From contig NZ_JXLL01000006.1 in NCBI RefSeq assembly GCF_001316435.1, forward strand, positions 1-64,000: a DNA stretch of 64,000 nucleotides, given 5' to 3'. Origin of the DNA: Caloranaerobacter sp. TR13 (GTDB lineage Bacteria > Bacillota > Clostridia > Tissierellales > Thermohalobacteraceae). Positions 19,467 to 27,866 of the stretch are shown here, piece after piece (positions within the stretch are counted from its first letter, which is position 1; each line of letters starts with the position of its first letter). The position numbers were made by a program, and so were the translations under genes. Below the pieces are notes generated by a model, which did not search any database, was not told where the DNA came from, and saw only the letters and a program-made list of their open reading frames with translations.

Positions 19467-20585
19467 TTATTCTAAAACCTTCATTGTTAAAACAGCAAAA
19501 TCATCTTGATTAGCACTTTGCCTAAAATCATCTATCTCATCTTCTATATATCCCATAAACTGGTCGCCTTCATACTTCATCATATTTAATAGCCTATCTA
19601 TTCCAAATTGTTCACCTTTTTCATTTATAGCTTCAACAATTCCATCTGTATAAAATATTAATCTATCACCTTTATTAAGTTCTATTTTGTGTTCATCATA
19701 ATCTACTTTATCAAAAAGATATGTTATAGGATATCCTTTTGCCTCTAATAACTTAACTTTATTGTCTCTTATTAAAATAGGACTACAGTTATGACCACCA
19801 TTTACGAAAGTAAAGATATTTTCTTTTATATTTATAATCCCATAAAATATAGTAAAGTATTTATCATCATCTAATCCAAGTTCAACAAAACCCTTATGAA
19901 GCTTTATTAAAGCTTCTCTTGGGCTTAGCTTATAGTCTTTTATATCTCTCATACTTTGCTTTACAAACATAGTTATCATAGAAGCAGATACCCCATGTCC
20001 CACAACATCGCTTATATATACACCTACATTCTCATCATCAATGTTAAATATATCAAACATATCACCACTTAACATTTCTGAAGGATTGTATATGTAGTCT
20101 ATGAGTAAATTTCCATATATTCCCTTTTTAGGCAATATCCTTTCTTGTAATTTACGTGCAAATGCCAATTCGCTGCGCATTTTTTGGTTTTTTTCAATGA
20201 GCTCAAATTCAAGCTTCCTTTCTTTCGTAACATCTCTAAAAACTTCAACTGCCGCATAAATATTACCTTGATTATCTCGAACAGGAGAGCTTTTCACAGC
20301 AAAAATTCTGTCGTTTATGATTTCTTCTTTCTCTAATATTTCCCCAGTATCTATTGTAGTTTCAGTAATACATGTCCTACAGTGACAAGGTTTTTTTAAT
20401 GCAGCATAACACTTGCTACCTACTATATCTTCTCCTAATTCTTCTTTCATAGTTTTATTAGCGTATATTATTGTTCCATCTCTATCAATCACTCTAACCC
20501 AATCAATCATGCCATCTAGTATGTCATAAGATAATCTTTGATGAATTTCTATCTTTTCACCTTGCTTCAAACCTTCTTTCAACAT
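19467..20585 (-). CDS. PAS domain-containing SpoIIE-type serine phosphatase
   Basis: A 372-aa signalling protein. The N-terminal PAS domain (~15-135) holds a cysteine cluster at C59, C67, C69 and C72 and ends with VEVFRDVTKERKLE. A short coiled coil follows (KMRSELAFARKLQERILP), then a PP2C/SpoIIE phosphatase domain with LSGDMFDIF, YISDVVGHGVSASM, GGHNCSPIL, FYTDGIVEA and QDDFAVL. This RsbU/RsbP-like layout usually dephosphorylates an anti-sigma antagonist, but no partner lies nearby. The ATG at 20585 has AAGGGG 8 bases upstream. Confidence 0.92.
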   Translation of the reverse strand: MLKEGLKQGEKIEIHQRLSYDILDGMIDWVRVIDRDGTIIYANKTMKEELGEDIVGSKCYAALKKPCHCRTCITETTIDTGEILEKEEIINDRIFAVKSSPVRDNQGNIYAAVEVFRDVTKERKLEFELIEKNQKMRSELAFARKLQERILPKKGIYGNLLIDYIYNPSEMLSGDMFDIFNIDDENVGVYISDVVGHGVSASMITMFVKQSMRDIKDYKLSPREALIKLHKGFVELGLDDDKYFTIFYGIINIKENIFTFVNGGHNCSPILIRDNKVKLLEAKGYPITYLFDKVDYDEHKIELNKGDRLIFYTDGIVEAINEKGEQFGIDRLLNMMKYEGDQFMGYIEDEIDDFRQSANQDDFAVLTMKVLE

Positions 20586-20751
20586 AAGCCCCACCCCTTA
20601 TGTAATAATTTTACCTCTTTACTTACTAAAAAAAGTACTACATTTATTCCATTATACCATAAGAACATAAGTTTCTATATCTTAGGGTTAAAATTTAGCA
20701 TAAATTATTATAAAATATTTTTAATACGACAATCTACAGGAGTTGAATTAT

Positions 20752-21201
20752 ATGATTACGATAGAATCGATAGAAAAAAGATTAAAGGAAAAAGGCTTAA
20801 AGTTAACTAATCAGAGAAGAGCAATTATAGAAGTTCTATTCGAAAATAAAGACAATTTTTTAACAGCAGAAGAGATTTTCCTAAAATCTAAGGAAAAATG
20901 TCCTCAAACCAATTTTTCTACAATTTATCGCAACTTAGAAATCCTTATTAAGCTCAATATAATCCATAGAACTAATATAAAAAATAATACATCTATATTC
21001 GAGCTAATACAAAATGATTCGCACCATCACCACATCATTTGTAAAAAATGTGGTAAAACAGAATTTATAAATTTTTGCCCGTTAGATAAAATTCTATCGG
21101 AAGTAAATAAGAAAAATTTTATACTAACGGATCATAAATTCGAACTGTACGGATACTGTGATAAATGTAAAAAAATAAAGGTAGCTAATAAACTACCCTA
21201 G
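20752..21201 (+). CDS. Fur-family metal regulator, probably Zur
   Basis: A 149-aa Fur-family repressor with an N-terminal winged helix (KGLKLTNQRRAIIEVL, FSTIYRNLEIL), the histidine segment NDSHHHHIICKKCGK and a second CDKCK pair, giving the two CxxC structural zinc sites. It converges with the zinc ABC operon, leaving only 2 bases between stop codons, and a Fur-type palindrome lies in the znuA promoter, so Zur is the best guess over PerR or Fur. A TTG 9 bases upstream is part of the AGGAGTTG ribosome site; the ATG at 20752 is the start. Confidence 0.88.
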   Translation: MITIESIEKRLKEKGLKLTNQRRAIIEVLFENKDNFLTAEEIFLKSKEKCPQTNFSTIYRNLEILIKLNIIHRTNIKNNTSIFELIQNDSHHHHIICKKCGKTEFINFCPLDKILSEVNKKNFILTDHKFELYGYCDKCKKIKVANKLP

Positions 21202-21203
21202 TT

Positions 21204-22040
21204 TTAACTATTACTTAAAGCTTTTTTTAGTTTTATTTTGAGAATTAGATTTTTTAACATGATAGTTAAAATTAGCATTAATACAGAAAACAACACAATA
21301 GTTCCACCTGAAGCTATTTCAAGATAATATGAAATAAAAATCCCAAATACAACTGATATTTCTGCAAATATTATAGAAAAAAAAGTAGCTTGTTTAAAAC
21401 TTCTAGCTATTTGAAGGCTAGTTGCTACTGGCATAACCATCATCGAAGATACTAACAATATTCCAACTATTCTCATTGAAACTGTTATTGTCATCGCAAC
21501 TAAAACAATAAAAAGTAAATTAACTATTCCTACTGGAACACCAGCAATTTTTGCTGCTTCTTCATCAAAAGTTATAAAGAAAAGCTCTTTATAAAATAGT
21601 TTTACAAAAACCACTATAATTAATCCTAATCCCATTATCATATGTACATCTGTTTTACTAACAGTTATAATACTACCGAATAAATAACTCATCAAATCTA
21701 CATTAAGCGACTTTGCAAAACTAATTAATACAACTGCAACACTTATCCCTAAAGACAATATAATCGCTATCGCTAATTCGGCAAAATCTTCATAGCTTTT
21801 TCTTAATTTTTCTATAGCCAAAGCTGCCGATGCAGAAAACAATAAAGCTGTACCTAAAGGGTAAAATCCTACTAATAATCCTGCTGCCACTCCTGATAGA
21901 GCTACATGAGACAAGCTATCTCCAATTAAAGACATTCTTCTTAAGACAACAAAAATTCCAATAAGAGGACATATTATACCTATTATCATCCCTGCAGCTA
22001 AAGCTCTTTGCATGAAACTATACCTAAGCAAATCTATCAT
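21204..22040 (-). CDS. znuB: Zinc/manganese ABC transporter permease
   Basis: Permease of the ABC-3 metal family, 278 aa, with about 8 membrane helices and the family segments RRMSLIGDSLSHVALSGVA and ITFDEEAAKIAGVP. It is third in znuA-znuC-znuB. GAAGGAG lies 8 bases before the ATG. Zinc is preferred over manganese because of the histidine-rich binding protein and the neighbouring Zur-like regulator. Confidence 0.92.
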   Translation of the reverse strand: MIDLLRYSFMQRALAAGMIIGIICPLIGIFVVLRRMSLIGDSLSHVALSGVAAGLLVGFYPLGTALLFSASAALAIEKLRKSYEDFAELAIAIILSLGISVAVVLISFAKSLNVDLMSYLFGSIITVSKTDVHMIMGLGLIIVVFVKLFYKELFFITFDEEAAKIAGVPVGIVNLLFIVLVAMTITVSMRIVGILLVSSMMVMPVATSLQIARSFKQATFFSIIFAEISVVFGIFISYYLEIASGGTIVLFSVLMLILTIMLKNLILKIKLKKALSNS

Positions 22041-22103
22041 AGCTTATACTCCTTCTCTAATTTTCTGACTCTAATACTTGCTATAGTTTCCTAATTCATG
22101 AAA

Positions 22104-22790
22104 TTAAGTTTTAGAACTTTTATCATGTATTATTAATTTTCTATTTCCTATGCATGCAACTTTTTTTACTCTATCACTAATAACACCAACATCATGAGTA
22201 ACCATAACTATTGTAATTTTCATCTCGCTATTTAATTTGTCCAGCAGTTTATAGAATTCTTCCTGTGATTTTATATCTATGCCTACAGTAGGCTCATCTA
22301 AGAAAATTACTTTCGGAGAATTAACTAAAGCTCTAGCTATAAAAACTCTTTGCTGCTGACCACCCGATAAATCTCCAATTAATTTACTTTTATACTTTTC
22401 CATATTAACAATTTTAAGAGTGTTATGAACTAATTCTAAATGATTTCGTTTAATTGACTTAAAAAGCCCAATTTTAGGGTATAGATTCGATGCAACAACT
22501 TCCTCTACAGTGGCAGGAAACTTCTTATTAAACGAATTTGATTTCTGAGCAACATAACCAACCTTATCCCAATCGTGGAACTTTTTTATATCCTGATCAA
22601 ATAATTTAATTTCACCTTTTACAGGCTTTAAAATATTTAGCATAAGTTTTATTAACGTACTTTTACCAGAACCATTTGGTCCTACTATACCTATATAATC
22701 TCCTTCATAAATATCTAAATTTATATCCTCTAATATCATTTTTTCTCTATAACCAAAAAATAAACTTTTAATACTTACTATAGCCTTCAT
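22104..22790 (-). CDS. znuC: Zinc ABC transporter ATP-binding protein
   Basis: ABC ATPase, 228 aa: Walker A GPNGSGKSTL, Q-loop YVAQKSN, signature DLSGGQQQR, Walker B VIFLDEPTVGID and switch MVTHDVG. The ATG at 22790 lies 1 base past the znuA stop; a GTG at 22799 overlaps it. It energises ZnuB. Confidence 0.93.
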   Translation of the reverse strand: MKAIVSIKSLFFGYREKMILEDINLDIYEGDYIGIVGPNGSGKSTLIKLMLNILKPVKGEIKLFDQDIKKFHDWDKVGYVAQKSNSFNKKFPATVEEVVASNLYPKIGLFKSIKRNHLELVHNTLKIVNMEKYKSKLIGDLSGGQQQRVFIARALVNSPKVIFLDEPTVGIDIKSQEEFYKLLDKLNSEMKITIVMVTHDVGVISDRVKKVACIGNRKLIIHDKSSKT

Positions 22791-22791
22791 A

Positions 22792-23742
22792 TTATTCACC
22801 CAAAGTTCTTATTAGTGTTTCAAGATTTTCTTCCATTGTTTTCAAATAATCCTTGCCTAAATCCATTTCTTCTTTCGTTAACCCCCCAATTGGATTTAAC
22901 ACAGCAGTTTTTGCACCAACTTCTCGAGCTAAAACTTCTGCTAATCTAGGACTTGTTAATGTTTCAAAATATATATATTTTATTTTTTTATCTTTCATAA
23001 TATCAGCAATCTCTGATAGTTTAGCAGCACTAGGTTCTTCCTCTGGATTAAGTCCTCTGATTGCAATTTGTATTAGTCCATATCTATTTGCCATATATCC
23101 AAATGCTGCATGTGATACTACAATTTCTCTGTTTTTAACTTTGCTTAATTCTATTTTATATTTTTCATCTAATGCTCTTAACTTTTCAGCAAACTCTTTA
23201 AAATTCTTTTCATAGAAATCTTTATTTTTATAATCTGCTTTTATAAATGCATTCTTTATATTTTCTGCCTGCTTCATAGCTCTAATAGGATCTAACCATA
23301 CATGCGGATCATATTCTCCATGATGATGTTTTTTTTCTTCTTCATGTTCATGAATATAATGATCTTGAACATTTATAAGTTCTACATTTTCAGAAGCTTT
23401 TACAACAATAAGATTTTTATTATCTATAGTATTTAAAAGTTTCTCAGCCCATGGCTCCAGCATAACTCCATTGTATATAAATACATCTGCATTTTCCAAT
23501 TTAGTCATAAGCTTTGCAGTTGGCTCCCAATCATGTGGCTGAGCCCCTGGAGGAATCATCAAATGTAATTCTATCTTATCTTTTCCTATATTGTTCGCAA
23601 AATCATACATAGGATAAATACTTGCATATACTTTTAGTTTGTCTTCTGTATTCTGTCCTTCTGTTTTTATATCTTCACTTATGCAACCAACAGCAAAAAT
23701 AAGCATAGATATTAGTATTAAACTTATAATTCTCTTAGCCAA
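22792..23742 (-). CDS. znuA: Zinc ABC transporter substrate-binding lipoprotein
   Basis: Cluster A-I metal-binding protein, 316 aa, with a lipoprotein signal, LISMLIFAVGC (Cys20). The conserved zinc ligands lie in GAQPHDWEPTAK, DPHVWLDPI and SHAAFGYMANRYGL. A histidine/acid-rich loop, HEHEEEKKHHHGEYD, around residues 135-150 is typical of zinc-specific members. The TTG start at 23742 follows AGGAGGGG. First gene of the znu operon, with its promoter in a palindromic operator. Confidence 0.93.
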   Translation of the reverse strand: MAKRIISLILISMLIFAVGCISEDIKTEGQNTEDKLKVYASIYPMYDFANNIGKDKIELHLMIPPGAQPHDWEPTAKLMTKLENADVFIYNGVMLEPWAEKLLNTIDNKNLIVVKASENVELINVQDHYIHEHEEEKKHHHGEYDPHVWLDPIRAMKQAENIKNAFIKADYKNKDFYEKNFKEFAEKLRALDEKYKIELSKVKNREIVVSHAAFGYMANRYGLIQIAIRGLNPEEEPSAAKLSEIADIMKDKKIKYIYFETLTSPRLAEVLAREVGAKTAVLNPIGGLTKEEMDLGKDYLKTMEENLETLIRTLGE

Positions 23743-23799
23743 AATGACCCCTCCTATTAAAATTTGAGAACGTTACAACAACAAGATATTTCTAAAAAA

Positions 23800-23842
23800 A
23801 ATATATCATCAGAATAACCTAAATGCAAGTAATTTGCATTTA
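23800..23842 (-). promoter_or_regulatory. znuA promoter with overlapping Zur-type palindrome
   Basis: On the minus strand the -35 TTGCAT and -10 TATATT are exactly 17 bases apart. The -35 lies inside a palindrome with 8-bp arms, AAATGCAA and TTGCATTT, separated by 5 bases (23821-23841; 9-bp arms counting the flanking T/A). The size and symmetry match Fur-family operators, and a repressor bound there would block the promoter. Confidence 0.7.
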
Positions 23843-23922
23843 AAAGGTTTGTTTTAAATATATAATACTCTAAATTAATTTTCGGATATACTATATATTA
23901 AATAAAATTCTATTTTCGAGTG

Positions 23923-24768
23923 ATGAGTATGAGAAAAAAGCTATTTTTCTTTTCATTGATATTATGTATTTTATTTTTTGCAAAAACAAATATATATAAT
24001 ACTTTAAAAAGTTATATTATTATGTATCCGTACAGCCATTATAATAGATTAAATAGTATAACTTATAAAAGGAATATTAAATTCTATATTCCTGGTGGTC
24101 TTATCACAAAAGAAAAAGACTGGTATCCCTTTGTGTTGACTTTTAATGATAATGAAGGATTCTCAAAGTACACTGGAAAAAAGTTGTCTTTAACTATTTT
24201 TTATAATTTTGGATATTTTAAATTCAGAAAGGGTTTATCCAACTATTATGACCCAGATTCTCCTTATTACAGTAGTTTTTACGGAGGGTATGTTATATAC
24301 AATAATGAAAATCCAGATACTCCTTATGGTTTTGATATTAATGGAAAAGTTAAAATAGAAGAATTAGAATCTATACCCAGATATGATCAAACCAGATTAG
24401 TTCTACCATCTTTAGGCTGTCCTGAATATAAAATCCATTTTAAAAGTAAAATTGATAAAATAAAATACAATATAGATTATTTAGGTATAAAAGGTTGGGT
24501 TAAAATCGATTCAACAGTAGTCACAAATGGTCCAAATCATAAATATAGAAAAAATCATTTAGGATATATACAATACGGCAAACCACCTGCTAATTATTCT
24601 GGAGAGGATTTTCCATTAGTAAAACTAAAAGGTAGAATTTATGCAAAATATTTTAGTAATTATAAAATGACTATCATTTTATATATAGTTGCGCCTAATA
24701 TAGATACTATTGAAGCTTGTGATAAAAATATATTATCTAAATCTAAGATAGAAAAAATTAAGAATTAA
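23923..24768 (+). CDS. Hypothetical membrane-anchored protein
   Basis: A ~281-aa protein that I cannot assign to a family. An N-terminal signal anchor (KKLFFFSLILCILFFA) is followed by a tyrosine/asparagine-rich, probably beta-rich extracellular region. It is divergent from znuA and shares the 180-bp region with the Zur-type palindrome, so zinc regulation is possible. No strong ribosome site precedes any of the starts at 23920 (GTG), 23923 or 23929 (ATG), so the start is uncertain. Confidence 0.7.
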   Translation: MSMRKKLFFFSLILCILFFAKTNIYNTLKSYIIMYPYSHYNRLNSITYKRNIKFYIPGGLITKEKDWYPFVLTFNDNEGFSKYTGKKLSLTIFYNFGYFKFRKGLSNYYDPDSPYYSSFYGGYVIYNNENPDTPYGFDINGKVKIEELESIPRYDQTRLVLPSLGCPEYKIHFKSKIDKIKYNIDYLGIKGWVKIDSTVVTNGPNHKYRKNHLGYIQYGKPPANYSGEDFPLVKLKGRIYAKYFSNYKMTIILYIVAPNIDTIEACDKNILSKSKIEKIKN

Positions 24769-24796
24769 AAAAAGGAGGATATGACACGTCCCTCCT
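24767..24796 (-). terminator. Terminator downstream of the cupin gene
   Basis: AGGAGG pairs with CCTCCT (loop 12) with seven T on the minus strand. It lies 115 bases after the cupin stop. Confidence 0.6.
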
Positions 24797-24911
24797 AATT
24801 CTATGACTTTATTACTAACTTGGCCTTTAAAGTTAAAGTTTTTAAGTCTAGAAATCTGTTTCATAATCTTTTGCAATAATACAACTAAATTTTCTTTATT
24901 CCCTTTTTCTA

Positions 24912-25259
24912 CTATTGATGTCCTTTTTCAGGTACTATACAAATAAAAGCAAATTCTTCTTCGCCAATATTTTTAAACTGATGAAGTTTACCAGCTGGTA
25001 CATATGCAAACGAACCTGGCTCAAGCTCATAATCTTTTCCATCTAGGTGTAGCATTCCTTTGCCCTTTATTATGTAATTAATATGCGGCCAATCATGAGT
25101 ATGTCTTGGAGTATATCCTCCTTTTCCTATCTCAAACACACGCATTACATGTCCTTCCCAACCCTCTTTAGGTGAAATTAACACTTTCATTGTTGCATCT
25201 TTTACCTGAGGATTTTCTATTTTTATACCCTCAATATTCTTTACATGGGAAACTATCAT
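24912..25259 (-). CDS. Cupin domain-containing protein
   Basis: A small single-domain cupin, 115 aa. Metal-binding motif 1 is GGYTPRHTHDWPHINYIIKGKG, with His residues and the following Glu position partly altered, and motif 2 is PGSFAYVPAGKLHQF. Function is unknown; such proteins are often sugar or small-molecule binders. GGAGGGG precedes the ATG. It is monocistronic. Confidence 0.88.
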   Translation of the reverse strand: MIVSHVKNIEGIKIENPQVKDATMKVLISPKEGWEGHVMRVFEIGKGGYTPRHTHDWPHINYIIKGKGMLHLDGKDYELEPGSFAYVPAGKLHQFKNIGEEEFAFICIVPEKGHQ

Positions 25260-25343
25260 ATTAACCCCTCCTAAATACCAATTTAATTATATTATATTAC
25301 ATATTTGAAAAAATCAACAATAATTACACACTAATAAATTATT

Positions 25344-25372
25344 TTGATACTCGAAATAATTAGTGGTATAAT
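25344..25372 (+). promoter_or_regulatory. Predicted sigma-A promoter of the MATE gene
   Basis: TTGATA and TATAAT are separated by exactly 17 bases, 30 bases before the start codon. Confidence 0.75.
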
Positions 25373-25402
25373 ATAATTTAGTAATTTAATTGGAGGAATA
25401 CT

Positions 25403-26764
25403 ATGGATTATAACAAAAAGCGAGAGCTTATCCTAAATGGTAGTATGCCTAAAGTAATATTAACCTTATCGTTGCCAATCATGTTTAATAATTTTGTGCA
25501 AACTATATACAACCTAACTGACACATTTTGGGTGAGTAAGCTAGGTTCTACAGAAGTTGCAGCAATGACTCTTGTTTGGCCAATAATATTTCTTTTGATG
25601 TCTCTAGGTATAGGTGTATCTATTGCAGGTACAGCCCTCATTTCTCAATATGTAGGTTCTGATAATCTTAATGATGCTACTGATGTAGCAGGTCAAATAA
25701 TATCATTTTCTTTTGTCTTTTCTTTATTTTTAGGCATTATAGGTTCACTTTTATCTCATAACATTGTAAAAGCTATGGGAGGAGAAGGACAATTACTCAC
25801 AAATGCAGCAGATTTTCTTAGAATAATTTTTCTTGGTATGCCAACTATGTTTATATTCTTCGCTTTTAATTCCATCAAACAAGGACAAGGAGATACTATT
25901 ACACCTATGAAATATTCTACTGCATCTGTAGCTTTAAATATGATTTTAGACCCAATTTTTATTTTCGTATTTAATATGGGTATTAAAGGTGCTGCAATAG
26001 CGACAGTTATAGCAAGAGGTATTTTTGCATTTTATGCTGTATATGCACTATTTACAAAAACTGATGGTATTCATCTGAACATAAAACATTTACACATCAA
26101 TAAAGTAGTACTTACAAAGCTGATTAAAATCGGTTTACCTTCTTCAATAGGCCAATCAACTACAGCCTTCGGTTTTGCTATTTTAAATGTCTTTATTATA
26201 TCTTTTGGAAACTCTACTATGGCTGCTTTTGGTATAGGCAATAGAATTAACTCGCTTGTCCTAATGCCTGCCATGGGTATAGGAAGTGCTTTAGCTACTA
26301 TTATTGGCCAAAATCTAGGAGCAAATAATATAGATAGAGCTAAAAAAGCTGTAAAAACTAGTACTATATTAACAACAATTTTTTTAGTTGTTGGTGGCTC
26401 AGTATTATTCACATTCGCTGAAAAAATAATTGATTTGTTTACTAATGATCCTGAAGTTTTAAGTCAAGGTACCTATTACTTAAAATTAATCTCTGCTTCT
26501 CTTCCTTTTATGGGGTTTTTTCAAATTTTTATAGGCACTTTCCAAGGCTCTGGACACACTATCTCTGCTATGATATTAATGATGGGCAGGCTTTGGGGGC
26601 TTAGGATTCCTCTTATAGTATTATTTAAAAAGTTCACTGCTTTAGGCACTAATTCAGTATGGTTTGCTATGGTTTTAAGTAATGCAATTATTTGTCTAGT
26701 AGGTCTTGTAATTTATATGACTGGAAAATGGCAAAAAAAAGTCATCAAAGAAAGGCCCTTCTAA
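25403..26764 (+). CDS. MATE family multidrug efflux transporter
   Basis: A 453-aa, 12-helix antiporter of the MATE family, which exports cationic drugs or metabolites in exchange for sodium or protons. Family segments are SLPIMFNNFVQTIYNLTDTF, FFAFNSIKQGQGDT and the second-half repeat GLPSSIGQSTTAFGF. GGAGG precedes the ATG. It is monocistronic with its own promoter. Confidence 0.93.
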   Translation: MDYNKKRELILNGSMPKVILTLSLPIMFNNFVQTIYNLTDTFWVSKLGSTEVAAMTLVWPIIFLLMSLGIGVSIAGTALISQYVGSDNLNDATDVAGQIISFSFVFSLFLGIIGSLLSHNIVKAMGGEGQLLTNAADFLRIIFLGMPTMFIFFAFNSIKQGQGDTITPMKYSTASVALNMILDPIFIFVFNMGIKGAAIATVIARGIFAFYAVYALFTKTDGIHLNIKHLHINKVVLTKLIKIGLPSSIGQSTTAFGFAILNVFIISFGNSTMAAFGIGNRINSLVLMPAMGIGSALATIIGQNLGANNIDRAKKAVKTSTILTTIFLVVGGSVLFTFAEKIIDLFTNDPEVLSQGTYYLKLISASLPFMGFFQIFIGTFQGSGHTISAMILMMGRLWGLRIPLIVLFKKFTALGTNSVWFAMVLSNAIICLVGLVIYMTGKWQKKVIKERPF

Positions 26765-26776
26765 GGACCTTTCTTT
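26747..26776. terminator. Bidirectional terminator after the MATE gene
   Basis: AAAGAAAGGCCC and GGACCTTTCTTT form an imperfect stem enclosing the MATE stop codon, with A/T runs on both sides. Confidence 0.7.
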
Positions 26777-26783
26777 AATTAAT

Positions 26784-27494
26784 TTATTTTTTTCTTCCAT
26801 CTATACTTATCTCTATCTTTTTCACTTCTATATTTTTTCCTGATCTTCTTACCGCTTCATCAACAGCCATAACTATTCCTCTACAGCATGGTACTTCCAT
26901 ATATGCAACTGTTATTCCTTTTATATCATTATATCTTATTATATTAGTCAGCTTTTCTATATAGTATCCAATATCATCAAGTTTTGGACATCCAATAGCT
27001 ACAGACTTACCTTTAAGTAAATCTAAATGATAATTTGGATATGCGAATGGTACACAATCAGCTGTAACTAAAAGTTCCTTCCCATCCCAATATGAAGCTC
27101 TTTCTGGAACAAGCATTAGCTGTACAGGCCACTGATTTAATTGTGGTTTTATGCTAATCTCAATATCTTGAGAAGTTACAGCCACATTATCATTAACTTC
27201 TTCTTTTCTATTAATTGTCATCGCTCTACTTCCTGGACATCCGCCACCTTGATGATGACCAAGATGCTTTTCTACTGCTTTTTCATCAAACTCTTCTGCT
27301 TCTCTTTCAATTATTTTTATAGCTCCCTGTGGACAATGCCCTATACAGTTCCCTAATCCATCACATAAATTATCAGCTACTAACTTAGCTTTTCCATTAA
27401 TAATTTTAATTGCTCCTTCTGCACATCCTGGTACACACAATCCACAACCATTGCATTTTTCTTCATCTATCTGAACAATTTTTCTAACCGCCAT
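26784..27494 (-). CDS. 2[4Fe-4S] ferredoxin-domain protein
   Basis: A 236-aa iron-sulfur protein. The N-terminal ferredoxin domain has two motifs, CNGCGLCVPGCAEGA and CDGLGNCIGHCPQGA; the second has an extra residue before its second Cys. A linker with HLGHHQGGGCPGSRAM follows. The C-terminal half (~120-236) has no motif I can name but contains CCRGIVMAVDEAVRR. Such proteins are common in Clostridia beside Crp/Fnr regulators and probably move electrons in a redox stress or energy pathway. AAAGGGG precedes the ATG. Confidence 0.88.
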   Translation of the reverse strand: MAVRKIVQIDEEKCNGCGLCVPGCAEGAIKIINGKAKLVADNLCDGLGNCIGHCPQGAIKIIEREAEEFDEKAVEKHLGHHQGGGCPGSRAMTINRKEEVNDNVAVTSQDIEISIKPQLNQWPVQLMLVPERASYWDGKELLVTADCVPFAYPNYHLDLLKGKSVAIGCPKLDDIGYYIEKLTNIIRYNDIKGITVAYMEVPCCRGIVMAVDEAVRRSGKNIEVKKIEISIDGRKK

Positions 27495-27570
27495 ACTTAA
27501 AACCCCTTTCTCTTATTTTGTAACTTAATTATATTAAACAGCAGACTATTTGTATGTGATATAAATCAAA

Positions 27571-27594
27571 AAACCCCACTAAAAAGTGGAGTTT
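27571..27594 (-). terminator. Terminator hairpin, duplicate copy
   Basis: CCCCAC/GTGGAG stem with T run on the minus strand. It differs by one base from the 24-base hairpin at 27843-27866, which terminates the Crp gene. The two copies flank the structured element between them. Confidence 0.75.
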
Positions 27595-27842
27595 CAGACT
27601 ATAGACAAAAAATTAAAAAATAAAAGCGAATAATTACAAAGCTTTAGCAAAGAAAACTTGATGAATAATTTTAGAAAAATCCGTAGGTTTGACAGGATGT
27701 CAAACCAGCATCCTATAAGATACGACGTCTTGATTAGGTGCGTTAGGATTTTTCAAAATTATGAATCCTAGTTTTCTCTAAAGATTTGTCTATGAGCATT
27801 ATTTTTTAATTCATTTATAAATATAACTTTGTCAACAAGCTA
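27595..27842. repeat. Structured intergenic element, long form (possible ncRNA or MITE-like)
   Basis: No gene is found in this 248-base stretch, but it has several nested inverted repeats. ATAGACAAA (27601) pairs with TTTGTCTAT (27785). A long imperfect stem joins 27642-27682 with 27746-27783. A perfect GGTTTGAC/GTCAAACC hairpin lies at 27686-27706, and a smaller GCATCCTA/TAGGTGC stem follows. Both ends recur at 55379-55457, where the middle is missing. The element is flanked by near-identical terminator hairpins. Confidence 0.65.
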
Positions 27843-27866
27843 AAACCCCACTAAAAAGTGGGGTTT
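27843..27866 (-). terminator. Terminator of the Crp/Fnr gene
   Basis: CCCCAC/GTGGGG stem with loop TAAAAA; T run on the minus strand. It overlaps the stop codon. Confidence 0.8.

Noticed and set aside
24797-24911. Open minus-strand frame downstream of the cupin gene
   Set aside because: No start codon with a ribosome site; the frame runs through a terminator into the antisense of another gene.
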